Part shown: positions 31,386-43,121 of the stretch, in pieces
Layout: every line of letters starts with the position of its first letter
Numbering within the stretch: position 1 is the stretch's first letter
Origin: Sitta carolinensis
Taxonomy: Eukaryota; Chordata; Aves; Passeriformes; Sittidae
DNA: 64,000 nt
Direction of reading: 5' to 3'
Assembly (NCBI GenBank): GCA_032173965.1
Contig: JAVUNC010000005.1
Location: 3,410,001 to 3,474,000, forward strand
Translations under genes and position numbers: made by a program
The notes under the pieces: generated by a model
What the model was told of the DNA's origin: nothing
The model's input: only the letters and a program-made list of their open reading frames with translations
Database searches by the model: none

Positions 31386-34300
31386 TCATTCTCTTTCAGG
31401 CCTCTGAAGGGAAGGACCAGGCCCGTCTTTGGCTTTCGACTCAGCAGACGGGTGGGTTTTTGTTTTTTTTTTTTGTTCCTCTCCCAATTTCCCTTCGCTT
31501 GCAGAACAGTTGCTTTCCCTGAAGCAGACAGGCATGACCTGAATACGTTGAATGTTTGGCTGGAAATAATCTACTTAACATAAATATTTCCATCTAAATT
31601 TTACCCTGGATGGTTTCCTTAGTGTTCCCAGAGGACTGAAGGAAAAGTGGTTTTTCAGGGATGAGGTGGTGAGGAGCTTGGTCGCCTGCACTCACAAGCC
31701 TTTGTGGTAGAGGAACTGCCGAAAAATCTGGTTTTGTGTGTGATTCTGGAAAGTTATGTCTATTGTCTGTGATTACCAGGACAAAAATGACCTCTTGACA
31801 ATAAGAAGGTAAAACGATGATGGTTAAAATCAAAGAGAAAGCACTAATGTGGAGTATGGAGCAGATAAATTCCAGCTCTTTGCTGGAAATGTGTGATGGA
31901 ACTGGCACGGTGGCATTTTTCCCAGCATGGCAGAGGGACTTGGAGCTCACACTGTAGATTATGTTACATCTAGGCATTGTTCATCCATCCAGGGAACACA
32001 GAACCTCCCCTTTTGGCCACCTAGTTGTTTTTCATATTCAGGGAATAAGAATTACAAGTAGAGCTTGTTTTTAAACAATGCCAAAAAAAATCTGAACTTG
32101 CTGATTTGGAGTATGACAAGATAGACCATAGCACTAATTATGGAAATTTATTCACCTGATCACACCCTGGAGTAGAGAGAAAAGTTAAGGTGTGAACAAA
32201 ACACAAATAATGACTGCAAAACAGGTTTTAATTTTTTTTTTTTTCCTGGTATCTATTTTCCATTGCAGCACATGGTGGAGTTTAAAAAGATTTTCAGCTG
32301 GCATGATGTATTTTTCTGCTTGCAGTTTTGAGATTTTTCTCAAAGTAAACTTTGCTGTTGTCTCTGAAGAGAAAGCTGTAGTGCTACTGTACCACAACTG
32401 TTGGATCCTTCTGCAAAGAGGGACTGTGGAGAGCAGTGAGGTTGTTTGAATTGCCTATGTTACCTTTCTTTGTCTGCCTTTTGTCAGACATGAAGAAATT
32501 GCAAAAATTTATTATTTCGTAACATGAATATCTGAAATCATAATCATTGCTGGGATCTGGCCATCTGAAAATCAACCTGTCTTTGGATTCATTGCTTCAT
32601 TCCATTTTATATCTTTAACTCATTGTTTGGCCTACATTACACCTTCAGCATTTTTTCCTCTTGTGTTCACAGAATTGTAAAGAGACAACTTATAGTGATT
32701 TATGGGAGTACTTAGCCCTGGTTTGTTTTGGTTTAGCACAAATGTTAAAAAGCATTTATTGCCAGGCAAATAACTTCTGTGTGCTGGACAAGGGCTTGAA
32801 AAAACATTTTCCTTAAAGACCTTTCACAGGTCTCTGAGTATGGACAAGGTTTTTGCTAGGTATCTAGGTCAATATTTAGCAGAATTTTGTTGGAACATCC
32901 TGTTTCCTGTATATTTCTTCTGCAGAGAGAGATAAGCCACTTCACTCCTTTATCCAGGGCACTTACCCCTGTCATCATCCACACCAATTCCACTCACTTG
33001 GTTGGATCATGGGGTGAGCAAAGCCACAACCTTAACTTCTTTTTTTCATGCTTTCCACTGATGCTTTGAAATTTACTCTGAGCAGGAGTTCTGAAAGTTT
33101 TCCAAAGGCTTTGGAGACAGAATGGGTGAGACAGAATGAGAAAACGGGAGACAGAATGAGACAATTACGTGCCTTATTGGCCTGTGTGCCAAAACATGGT
33201 AGATACCAAGAGTGCTCATCTATAAAGTAGAAATCCAAACCTGAGCAAATCAGCTTGCTAATAAAAAACCCCCAAACAAACGGGAAAAAAAAAAAAACCC
33301 AGCTGGGATAATAGAGATTGGGGTGTGATTTTTCTTCCTCAAAAGTGGACATATCAGATGTTTTCCTCCAATGATCAGATTTCATTATGATGGTATCTTA
33401 CACCTTGACTTGGGGGTAGGCTCCTGTCCCAGTCATCTCAACATAGCTGAGATAGATTCACCCACATGGAATTTACCTGAATGCAGGCAATTTTGTCATT
33501 TCTGTGTTGTACGTTTTTTTTTGTGCTCATTCAGGACTTACCAAAGAAAAAAAAAATCACCACATAGACAGTTTCTAACCAGCAGAACTTAGAGCTGAAA
33601 GGACCAATGCAAAACAGAGGAAATCCCAATAACTTTTCTGTTAAGCTTCACTAGAACCCTATGGGACTCTGACATTAACCAGTATAAAAGATAAAAATTA
33701 TTTTTTTTCCTTATTGTCTTTTTTTTATTTAATTGTCTCTATTTTGTACTGATGCTTTTCTTTCAGAATTTCAGTGAAAGGAGCATCCTGTCCCAAAGAG
33801 CTCTCTGTGAATACTGGACCATCCTTTTTGATGTGGTGTAAAATCCAGGCTTGTCTCAACCACTGCCATGTGCTGGTGTTTGAACAGACAGAGAGAAGAG
33901 CTCAGCTCTCCAGATCTGAAAATGAAATCTGACATATCCCACCCTCTCTGAGGTGTTTGGATAATACAAATCTTCATGCAACAGCCCTGCACTGCCTGGA
34001 GATCCATCTACCATTCCATAAGGCAGCATTTTCCCAGAGTTTTGATATGTCCTTTGCAATACAGAAGCTCAAAGTAAACAGGTAAAAAAAGAACTGTGGA
34101 AGAGTGACCTGGCTTGTGGATGGTATCCCTGAGAGATGTTGCCACTGTGCATTAAAGGTTAAAAATCCAACAAAAGTAAATTTTCTCTTGAATAAAGGAA
34201 CCCTGGCACCAGATGATGGGCTAATAGGCTGGGCCAGTTGTTTTATAAAACACCTGATTCCCTGAAAAGTAAATGAATGGCCCCATAACACAAGCACTGC

Positions 34301-34995
34301 GAGTAAAACCATGGACTTAGTTGTATCACTTCACTTTTCTTTTACTATTTTTTTTTTTAAATTAAAATTAAAATCGGGAATAGAAATAAAACAGACCAGA
34401 GTTCGTGACCTGTTCAGGAATGCAATTAGCCCATAAAAATCATGACTGGGATTTGTTGCAAGGTAGAAACATGATCCCTTAAAATAAAGTTGCCCCTTCT
34501 CAAAGTACCAAATGATGGGGAAGAACAAAATAAGGGAGAGATGAACAGTTTTTATTTTAACCCCACTTCCCTCCCTCCTCAGAAAAAGCTGTAAAAGAAA
34601 AGACCCATCACCTCCTGTAGTCAAGTTTCACAGCAAACAAGAAGTCCTGAGCAACTCTGTGATTACTTTTATCTCTGTAAGACTAATCCCATGATAAACC
34701 TCTTGTTTCCTATACTTGATGTACCACTATTTTACTAGTCCTGAATGCATCAAGCACATTGTGGATGGCTCACTACGAACAAACAGAACCTGACAGTTTC
34801 CTTCCTTAAAATAAACAGAAGTGGTACTTAGACACAGTTCAAAGAGTTTAACACTCCCAGAATGGCTATTATTACCCTTTAGGTGGGCAAGTAGACCCAG
34901 TTTTTCATTCTTGTGAAGACAGCTTTTTAAAATTTTGCTCCCTTCCTATTTTTTTACTGGCAGTAAAATGACAATATAATTACCAAGCCTGTTTT
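31386..34995. other. Unique non-coding sequence with scattered low complexity
   Basis: It holds T-rich runs near 31450-31475 and 33700-33730, an A13 run at 33285-33297, and three spaced copies of an AGACAGAATG core between 33115 and 33160. The 127-codon minus frame (31594-31977) and 117-codon minus frame (33032-33385) have no domain-like pattern. No transposon family is recognised. Confidence 0.4.
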
Positions 34996-35163
34996 TTAAC
35001 AGTCCTCTGCTTCCACTTTCCATGCCAAATCATCTATGTGTTTACACCACTGCTTGTTTACTTCCACCTCCTTTTCTGAGAAAAAGTCATGCCATTTGGG
35101 CTTGTCAGAAAGCATTTTAGCAAAGGCAACATCATACTGGACTGTTGACCACAGCAGAAAAGA
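34996..35163 (-). CDS. Candidate 3'-terminal coding exon, family unknown
   Basis: On the minus strand a plausible acceptor (TTATTTTTAAAATACAG, with a TAACTGTAAC branch-like word upstream) is followed at 35163 by an open frame of 55 codons ending in TAA at 34998-34996. The peptide begins SFLLWSTVQYDVAFAK and ends NKQWCKHIDDLAWKVEAEDC. It is rich in K, E, D, W and F with few S/P/L runs, unlike the chance frames elsewhere in the window. The frame also stays open 17 codons upstream of the acceptor to an ATG at 35214. No repeat overlaps it. I do not recognise the family and cannot see partner exons, so it may be a terminal exon, a lone relic or chance. Confidence 0.3.
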   Translation of the reverse strand, partial: SFLLWSTVQYDVAFAKMLSDKPKWHDFFSEKEVEVNKQWCKHIDDLAWKVEAEDC

Positions 35164-35604
35164 CTGTATTTTAAAAATAAAGTTACAGTTACCTCTATGA
35201 GGCCTTTGATCCAAGGATTTCAGAGCTTTGAATTACCAGTCTACATGGGGTTCATAAAAGAAGTGCAAATTAATACTCATTTGCTGTTCTGAATGAAACC
35301 ATTGGAAATTCCTTCATCATTAGGGTCTGTGCTCATCCTGTGTGAGTGTAAGGAACTGCCCAGGGTGTCTAGGACTTCCAGATTATGCACCAAGAGGATG
35401 GGTAGAAAGGAGTTTATATTCTCTAATAATAAATGTCAAATTTTTGATGGGCCTACTGAAACAAGCCAAGTGGAAAGTCAGGAACACATGGCAGAAGAGA
35501 AGCTGAGGGTCCTGGGTTGGCTCAGGGTTGTAAGATGTGGAAATTCAAGATCATTTATGAGATTGGACATTGCAATGAGGGGTGTAGAAAAGAACCGAAT
35601 CAAA
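35164..35604. other. Unique sequence upstream of the exon candidate
   Basis: No repeat is recognised up to the CR1 copy that starts near 35605. A 116-codon plus frame (35293-35643) runs into that CR1 copy and is not convincing as a gene. Confidence 0.4.
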
Positions 35605-35850
35605 CTTTTAAACTTTTCTCAGAGTGCACACCGACAAGACTAAGGCAACAGACGGGTGAGTAAGATATTGTGGACAATTTATTTTTTCCATCTTGTGGGT
35701 AGTCAAACAGTGGAAAGGAGACCTGTGAAATCACCATCCTTGGGAATATCCAAAATTTAACCAGATGAGACACTAAGAAATTTGATTTTACTTTAAGGAT
35801 GGCCCTGGTTTGAGTGAGGGGCTGCATCATGTGATCTCCAGACTTTTCTT
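35605..35850 (+). mobile_element. Old, diverged CR1 LINE 3' fragment
   Basis: It is recognisable by order rather than identity: AACTTTTCTCAGAGTGCACA, CCGACAAGACTAAGGCAACA, GTAGTCAAACAGTGGAAAGG, ATCACCATCCTTGGGAATAT, CCAAAATTTAACCAGATGAG, GGCCCTGGTTTGAGTGAGGG and CATGTGATCTCCAGACTTTT. These follow the CR1 blocks 'GGTCAAACACTGGAACAGG ... TCTCCATCCTTGGAGATATTCAAAACCCGACTGGACA ... GCCCTGCTTTGAGCAGGGGGTTGGA.CAGATGATCTCCAGA'. It is the most diverged CR1 in the window, so probably the oldest. Confidence 0.75.
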
Positions 35851-36265
35851 AAACTTAAGCATCTTCCGAGTAAGAAAGTAAAGTAGCATTTTCCAGTGGC
35901 TATTTGGATCTTTCCCTCAGGCAGTCAATATCCTAAACACTTGAGAAAAGGCAGAGACCAATATCTGTACCTCGTGGACCTTGTGTACTTAATACATTAT
36001 TAGTGCTGTGCAGCTCCAATCATGTGTGGTTGAATTTTCTCTGGAAGTGGATTGGTTTTTGTTGCCGTGTTTTCTACGAAAAATACCTTTCTGTGTAAAA
36101 AATGATGGGAAATGCTGAAAACTGATTTTCTTGGGTTTTGGATGGAAGGTTTTCAGAGTTTGTGGGGATAACTTGAAAGTTTTCAAGTTCATAACAAAAA
36201 TTCCCTGTTTTTCCACAGTGCATGCCTCTTCTAAAAACATTATGCAAGTCTGTAATTATCAGTTT
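35851..36265. other. Unique non-coding sequence
   Basis: Nothing is recognised between the two CR1 copies. The 83-codon minus frame at 35989-36240 is K/F-rich and not domain-like. Confidence 0.4.
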
Positions 36266-36432
36266 AGAATCACAGAATCATTCAGGTTAGAAAAAACCCT
36301 TAAGATCATTGAATCCATCATTAACCCAGTACTGCCAATGCCACTACTAAACCATATTCCCAAGTGTCACATCCATACATTGTTTAAGTAGCTCCAGGGT
36401 TGGAGACTCCACCTCTTTTCTGTAGTGATGGC
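36266..36432 (-). mobile_element. CR1 LINE 3' fragment (antisense)
   Basis: AGAATCACAGAATCATTCAG, GTTAGAAAAAACCCTTAAGA, TCATTGAATCCATCATTAAC, CCAGTACTGCCAATGCCACT, CCCAAGTGTCACATCCATAC and AGCTCCAGGGTTGGAGACTC correspond to the same subfamily as the copy at 3042. Here it is cut about 170 bases from the end. Confidence 0.91.
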
Positions 36433-37340
36433 CAAGAGAAAAATATTTTGCACCAGTTAAGAACATACCAAAAACACTCTGTAAAAAAGCCTATTCATTT
36501 TGAGCTTATAAATGCCAAACGAACCCCACAGATCCCTACTGAAATGCTCCAGAAAGGTCAGAGGTTCAGAGCAGTGTAAAAAGGTAAGGTTTAGGGCTGG
36601 AGTTCACAATATGCTTGAAGAAAAAATGTTTAGTGGTGCTTCTGGGTTTGTCACATGTAGGAACAGGGAGATGTGTGACTGTAGCAGGTGTGTTAACAAA
36701 CCCATGCAGCCACTATTCTTGGTTTAGATTTTTCAAGAAATGTTGCTGGGTTAGTGTTCTTGGTTGCAAGGTGTGAGCAAACACAACACAAGCAAAAATC
36801 CCAAGTCTAGCCAATAGAGATGTGCAGAAATGGTCTCCCCTCCTCTTCCTTCGCTGTTACCACTGTTTGATGGTGTCTCCAGTGTGTGAGGAGCATCGTG
36901 TCAGGTTTAGTGACACAGGGAGCAAACCCAGGGAAGAGCTGTACTGGGAAACTCCACTGTGAACATATCTCCCAATCACCCTCCTCTGCACTGGAGTTCC
37001 ACTGGCAACAGACCTATGGGAAGCTTCACTGTGGCCTTTCCCTGGGGCAGAAACTCCCTGGCATTATTCATTTTGGCACACACTGAGGGAATATCACTGT
37101 ATGCAATACCTATCTATCATTGCATGGAATAAAAAAAATGTCAGGAATGAATGGTTTAGACCTTATGTTTCAAATATGACACTTGACAGGACTGTCTCTA
37201 CCAGTTCGTCTGTGCCAACAATGATTCGACTGTATAAATCAGCTTTGATTTTCCCCGGGTTGCCAAGGCTGGAATAACCTGTAACACTGATTAGGTTGTG
37301 GGTGTTTTAAAGCCCTCCTAATGCATTCAGGGAGGGGTAA
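36433..37340. other. Unique non-coding sequence
   Basis: No gene or transposon is recognised. The 86-codon plus frame at 36131-36391 belongs partly to the CR1 copy before it. Confidence 0.4.
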
Positions 37341-37472
37341 CCACCCCCTTTTTATAGCTGGGTAAACTGAGGCACAGGGAGGAGATGCTAACCGAGAGTA
37401 ACAGTGCCCCAGTCTGAGAGAGAAGCCAGCTCTCCCGACTGCTCAGTGCTTGCCTTTTAACCACTAGACCAT
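37341..37472 (+). repeat. Ancient MIR-type SINE relic
   Basis: ACCCCCTTTTTATAGCTGGG, then TAAACTGAGGCACAGGGAGG, match the MIR core ('CCCATTTTACAGATGGGGAAACTGAGGCACAGAGAGG'). The end, TGCTTGCCTTTTAACCACTA followed by GACCATGAATCC, matches the 'AGTGCTCTTAACCACTAGACCATGCTGCC' terminus. The middle has drifted. Both anchors are in the right order and distance, which makes this one of the clearer old relics here. Confidence 0.65.
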
Positions 37473-39579
37473 GAATCCTGTTTGCTTTGTTTCCTTGGGT
37501 TTTGGGCATGTTTGTTTTCCCCTTTCATGTACCTAATGATGCTGGTCCACAGCAGGCAGTGGACAGCTGACGGATTACAGGGAGGGCCTGGCTGGAATGG
37601 GGAGCAGGATGCTTCACCAGCTCCAGGGATATTTTATTCTGCTCCTATGGTGAGGGTCAGGGTCCCTCCCACTCATGCTCATGTAACATCCCTGGGGCAA
37701 GGACAACAGCTGCCTAAATGGAAAAAGGAAACATTTCCTGTGTCTTTAACTACTTTTAGTGCAGTTTCACACCTTCAAAGGAAGCAGTGTGCTTAGCTTA
37801 GTCAGCCAGCATTTGGTGGGTCCTCAGAAACCTGTGATTTTGGTGGACAAATCTATCAGAAACTGCTGAGCATAACTCAGCACTCCCACAGAGCTGGTAA
37901 TGACTTGTGACCCCTCTGATACCCATGAGCCCAAACTGCAGAGCAAAGAGCTTTTAAACAGGCCACCCTACTTGGGCTGGTTTTCACTCTCACTTCACAG
38001 AACTTCATTTTAAACTCCCTCCATGTTGTTCATCACAATCTTTGGACCCAGGTACTGATAAATCATCTTTGTTTCTGTACTCTTCCAGTTTTTCATTGAA
38101 GGCTCTAGTTAGCAGGTGAGGGAAAAAGAGAGACAGAGAGACAGGGCCACCAGCGCAAACACCTGAGGAGTCACTTGCCCTTTCTCTACCTTACAGCTCC
38201 TGCAAAGTTGTTAAACCACAATCCTGCCCAGTTTACTGGCAGAGAGGACTGGCCTAAGCAAGTGAAGCAAAGTATTTTTGTGCAACGGCTTCAAGTATAT
38301 CTGTAGGCTCTGTGTTTTATCTTTCTCCCTCCAATTTCCCCATTTTTTTCTGCTGGATATTCACATCCTGTTTACAGTGTTAACATATCTGAAAACAAAA
38401 CTCTAATAATTTTGTGTGCACAGGAAAATAGGTCAGAAAGCATTTAAATCCTTATATGAGTTTTTCCCTCCTTTTTTCGTCTCATGCAGTTGCATTTCAC
38501 AACTGGCTGTAATGCAGATTTGACTCCACTAATAGTGTGGGTTCAAAAAGCTGAAATACCTTAAAAGTAGTATTTAAATACATCAGTCCCAAGAAGAAAC
38601 CTAAATATTTTTAAAATATCCTAGCAGTGCTTTCAGGACAGCAGAGGATAACTGGTTATCACTGGTGATTCCAGGGTCCAAAATAGTGTACAAAATTCCA
38701 CTGTGCTAATTGTTATCCAAAACCAGATCAAAGGTAGGTCCAAAAACTTGAGAACAAAGAAAGTTTAGTTGTTTTTTTTTTTTTTTCCCAGGCTATGTAA
38801 CAGTGTTGAACAGAGTGGTCTTTTCTTGGAGAACAGGACCTCCCTGCCATGAAGCAGTAATCCCAAAGTTCAGGACCTAGGTTTTCTGCAAAGCCAGCAG
38901 AGGAAAAAAAACTTCAGGTCTTCCTTCACTGACTCAGCTCCTGTCCATTTGCTTTCCAAAATGCAGGCAATGAGATATGTACCTGTGACCACGCCTGTTG
39001 AAGGGAATGGTCTCCTCTTACATGCTTATCTATGAGGATATTGTCTATCAGGTGTAAGGACCTGTAGCTGATGCTATAGGACAAAAAATCATAAAAACTG
39101 GTTACAGACTAGGGAACACCTGAAATGTCAGTATTATCTCCAGTTGCCAGAGGCAAAACACTTACTGGGATTATTCTCATATTATTTCACCATTAGAGTT
39201 TCTAATTAAAATGCAAGCCCTGACTTAGCTGGGCACTGCTAACACTCAGTCTCCAATCAAGACAAGCTATGATTTTAGTCTTAATGCATTAAGGAGGGTT
39301 TTGCTATGCTTATGTGAATATTACCAAAGTCAGACAGATGTTACAAGGGAGAAAAAACTATTTTTGAGTGACAGCACAGCTCCTTCATCTGCTCCACCTC
39401 CCCCAAATGAAGCCAGAAGCTGCATGAAACATTTTCTCTTCCCATTTCTTGGGGAAGGGGGAGTCAGGTGGTTCTTGGTGGCAAGGAATTTCATCATCCT
39501 GCAGAGAGGTTTGCTAGCCCCGGGGATGCTGTGTGTCCTGGTGTGCAGCATGTGAGTGGGGGCACGTGGTGAGTGTCAT
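37473..39579. other. Unique non-coding sequence, GC rising at the right end
   Basis: It holds a short GAGACA tract at 38128-38143, a T15 run at 38772-38786, and AT-rich homeodomain-like words near 39180-39290 (TTTCTAATTAAAATGC, TCTTAATGCATTAAGG). No gene is seen. From 39500 the sequence becomes G-rich on the plus strand. Confidence 0.4.
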
Positions 39580-39603
39580 GGGAGCTGTGGGTGGGTGTGA
39601 GGG
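39580..39603 (+). other. G-quadruplex motif in a G-rich patch
   Basis: The plus strand has four GGG runs separated by loops of 6, 1 and 5 bases (GGG AGCTGT GGG T GGG TGTGA GGG). This satisfies the standard intramolecular quadruplex pattern. It sits in a GC-rich patch at about 39500-39740 that also has CACGTGG and GCACGTGGC E-box-like words. Whether it folds or functions is unknown. Confidence 0.6.
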
Positions 39604-41884
39604 CCCTGCTGCTGGGAGGGACCCCGTGAGCCAGGGGTGACCGATGGGCTGGGGGCCCCTGCAGCCAGGGAGCTGCACGTGGCTCGCAGCTGCATCCGTG
39701 GGGTTCCACTTCTTTCACAGGCTCAAGGGGGGATTATAGCTTTGGAAGAATCACAGCTTTTGCTTGAGCACTGAGGGATAATGGGAAGAGACCTCAGCCA
39801 TTAGGGGAAAGTTTCTACAGACATGCCTGGTTCTGTCTCTTGCCAGGACTGCCTGGTGTCAAAGGGAACCAGAGGCAGCACCCTGCTTCAATATGGTTTT
39901 GTGTGCCATGTTTTTAAAGAGAGCTTTGTACAATCTTGTGACAGTTTCAGCTATGACTTTGAATAAAATCTGGTAAGATATTAAGGCTTGAAGTTTTTTG
40001 AAAGCAATTATTCATTCAAACTCAGATGTTTTGGGGAAAAATAAAACCCAACAAAGCAAAACAAGCCAAAAAACAACCCCTGCCTTTAAAAAGCCAAACT
40101 GGTTTTCTTGAATTTCCTATTTCAAAATTTAAAAGAAAAGCTTTCAGAAAACATAATTTTGTTCTTTCTTTTTCAAAGGCTGTGTTAAAACATAAACACT
40201 ATTCAATTCAGCTGTTTAACCTCAGTTGTTCTTAAATACGTTAACAATTTCTGGAAATTGATCCAGATCTGCAAAAGTACCCAAGTGTTTCTCTGCTTTT
40301 TAGGAAGAGAGAGGTGCATCAGACTTCTGCCTAGCAGGTTTTCAGGGGTGTCTGCCTATGTCAAGAGCACACAGAAGTCACCCACTGAGCATGTTTTGTG
40401 TACCCCATAACAATGCCCTGGTCACCAATCCTCGTTTCCTGACCCACAGGGGAGCACTGTGCCTGTGGTGGAAGTGCCTGTGGGTGGCAGATGTGCAAGG
40501 AGGATGTTTTCAGCACAGGCTGAAGCCTCTGCTCTGCTCCAGAGCCCTCCACACAAGATGGGATGTGTCCGTGGGTTGTGTCTGGCAGTATCTGCTCCTG
40601 GGGCAGAACAGAGATGCCAGGGTGACAGTAAATGTGATGATCATCACCTAGAGGGGAAAATGGACCAGAGGGCAAAGAAATGAAGCTCATGTGTGGTGTA
40701 TGAGGCTTGGAAGAACCCATTCTGGGTAAGAAGCTCCCAAAGGTGATGCAAAATATTATTTTCCAGAGTGGGGAATCACATTCTTCTTTTTAGTGAGCAA
40801 CCCTTGGTTTAGCTGCAAACTAGTCCTCTTCTGCTCTCCTATGACATGAAGATGTGCCTGAAGCCTCTGCTTGTGATATTATTTTTTTCATTTTTCTTTT
40901 CATATTTAAGACAAAGCAGAAAAACTCCAATAAATATTTACCCCATCTCAAAAAACCAACACCAAACCACCAAGCCAGTTTTTGAAATACATAAGATGGC
41001 TCTAAAGCTGTGACTGAGAGAGGGTCAGGCTGCAGCCAGCTGCAGAAAGTGCTGGTGGTGGGAGAGTCTGACAATGTGAGACCAGGGGTGGAAGTGGGGA
41101 TATGAGAGAAGGTCATTTCATAAAGGCAGGGGACTCTTTACATCAAGTCTCTCACTGTCTACAATGGCTAAAGTTCACAAAGGGCACTGCAGGGACCTGG
41201 TGCATGGAAACACTTTTCTTTCAATTACTCAACAAACTATAAAGTGAAAAACAGAAACTAAGCCTGTTTTTTCTTTATTCAGTGAGTCTGCTGCACAATC
41301 CATCTTCCTTGAACCCCCTGCTCTGATGTTTCCCTCCTGAATCTCTCATTTTGCTCATGTTAAATGTATGAAGAGCAGCAGTTTGAAATGGATGCTACAC
41401 GTGATGGATTATTCCTCACCTGGAGGATGTAGCATTTGGAAAGTGGAGGTTGAGCTGGAGCCAGGAGCTCTATGCCCTCTCCTTTGCAGCTGGTGCTGAG
41501 TGATGGGGAGGAAATCTCTTAGCTGTGAAGATTGGCAGGGTTTATTAGCTCATGCTCATGTGCACTGATGGCAGGAGACTTTCTCCACATGAGGCTGATT
41601 TCATCTGTGCACTCCCAGATTTGCCATCCAGGTAAGCTCTTTCCACCATGTAAAAGAAAGGTCCCAGTCAAAACCCAGGCTGTGAACACAGCTGGGATGC
41701 ACAGGTGTGGGTTTACAAGGTGAGGGGAAAGAAAAGGGCTTTAGCTCCCTCATTAGCCTCCACCTCCTTTCCTTTATGGCCAAAGTTCTGGTGCTCCCAG
41801 TCTGGGTTCTCAGCAGTGCTGTGGGGAGAAAGAGACAGTGAGAAGAGCAAGCAAGAGGACAAGCTCAGTGCACAGTGTGGAATT
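39604..41884. other. Unique non-coding sequence
   Basis: Nothing is recognised as a transposon. Overlapping plus and minus frames at 40358-40720 (97 and 119 codons) reflect a stop-poor patch. From 41430 GC content rises moderately. Confidence 0.4.
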
Positions 41885-42262
41885 TCAGGGAGGGAGGGGC
41901 TCAGCCCCCTCCACTTGCACTTGGGCTCCTTCTCTCCTTGTGTATCCAAAACACCAAAGCCTGACACGTCCCAAACCCCACTCCCCAGAATATTTTTTCT
42001 GTGGCTCCTGGACTGGGATGTTGGCTGTTTGTTCCACAGCCTCCTGAGCAGCCCATTTCTCCATCTCCTGGAGGTACTGCTGCTGCCATTTTCCTGGCTC
42101 AACATTCCACCTTCTCTGTTGCAACATCTCATCAACTTCTCCACTTGACATCTCTGAAGCCAGAAGCAACCAGCACTGTGCTACCAACATTTGGCATCCA
42201 CCATTAAAAGAGGAACTTTTGGCACACTTTTTTTTTCTTTTCTGACATGTCCTGGGTAACAT
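41885..42262 (-). other. Stop-poor segment with one protein-like minus frame
   Basis: Frames on both strands stay open across about 41705-42260 (147 codons plus, 143 and 125 codons minus). In the 125-codon minus frame, from the ATG at 42151-42149, the peptide is Glu/Gln/Lys-rich (EMLQQRRWNVEPGKWQQQYL, then EMEKWAAQEAVEQ) and begins after an acceptor-like GCTTCTGGCTTCAG. That texture could mean a coding exon, but the antisense of CTC/CTG-rich DNA gives the same look. I do not recognise a family. Coding status is unproven. Confidence 0.2.
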
Positions 42263-43090
42263 CCCCTAATTTCTTGTCACCCCACAGTATTCATGTCAGC
42301 TTTTTAAAGTTAATATCTATTGCTTCATGCAAATTTAACTATTTTTATTTTTTATTTGACTTTACTGAGCCACTGTCTGTTTTTTGTTGCTGCATGGCTT
42401 TGCATTGAAGCTGTGCTACACTACACCTTATTATGTCTAAGGATTGGATTTATTAATTGTAATTCCTTAGAAAAATGCCCTTTTGCAATAAATGCAGGGG
42501 GTAGGATGAAGACAGGACCTCTTTCTCTATTAAAGAAAACTGGCTGTAGGTAATGCCAGTTAAATGAGTCAGGGGTTCCTGCCTTCTTATAGAGCTATTC
42601 CCAAGGAAGGAGTATTTTATACTTGTATCTTGCTGTCATGGGAAAAGGCACCAGGACCTCAGGGGCTGCAGGCCCAACCCTTGCCACTGTTCAGGATGCT
42701 GCATTTCCTTCTGACACCTCTCAGGCTGACCCCAGTGGCTCTGACTACTGCAGGTGACTCAAAGCACAAAGAAGGATGAGCTGGGAAAGGAAAGGTGTTT
42801 GTGTTTGTCTTTCCTCTTCCTTACCCTCTTGTCTGAAAAACACTCTAGGATTGCACATCAGGCTGATTTGGACACTGTTCACCACTGGCTTTACCAGAGC
42901 AGCACCAAAAGGGAATTTCCCCTATGCTTTAATTGTTTTACTTCATATCAAAAATTGTCCTTGTTCTGTCTATTGTGTACACAAGAAATTTTGGTATGTT
43001 GGCTAAAAGTATGGGGGAGAAAAAAGGGAAAAAAACTCTGTAAAATGCATTTGCTTCTTTGGCTAACACTGTCACTGAAAATGCGCTGCT

Positions 43091-43092
<2 letters not shown>
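42263..43092. other. Unique non-coding sequence
   Basis: No repeat is recognised. The 162-codon plus frame at 42754-43242 reads through the T28 run that follows and shows no domain pattern. Confidence 0.4.
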
Positions 43093-43121
<29 letters not shown>

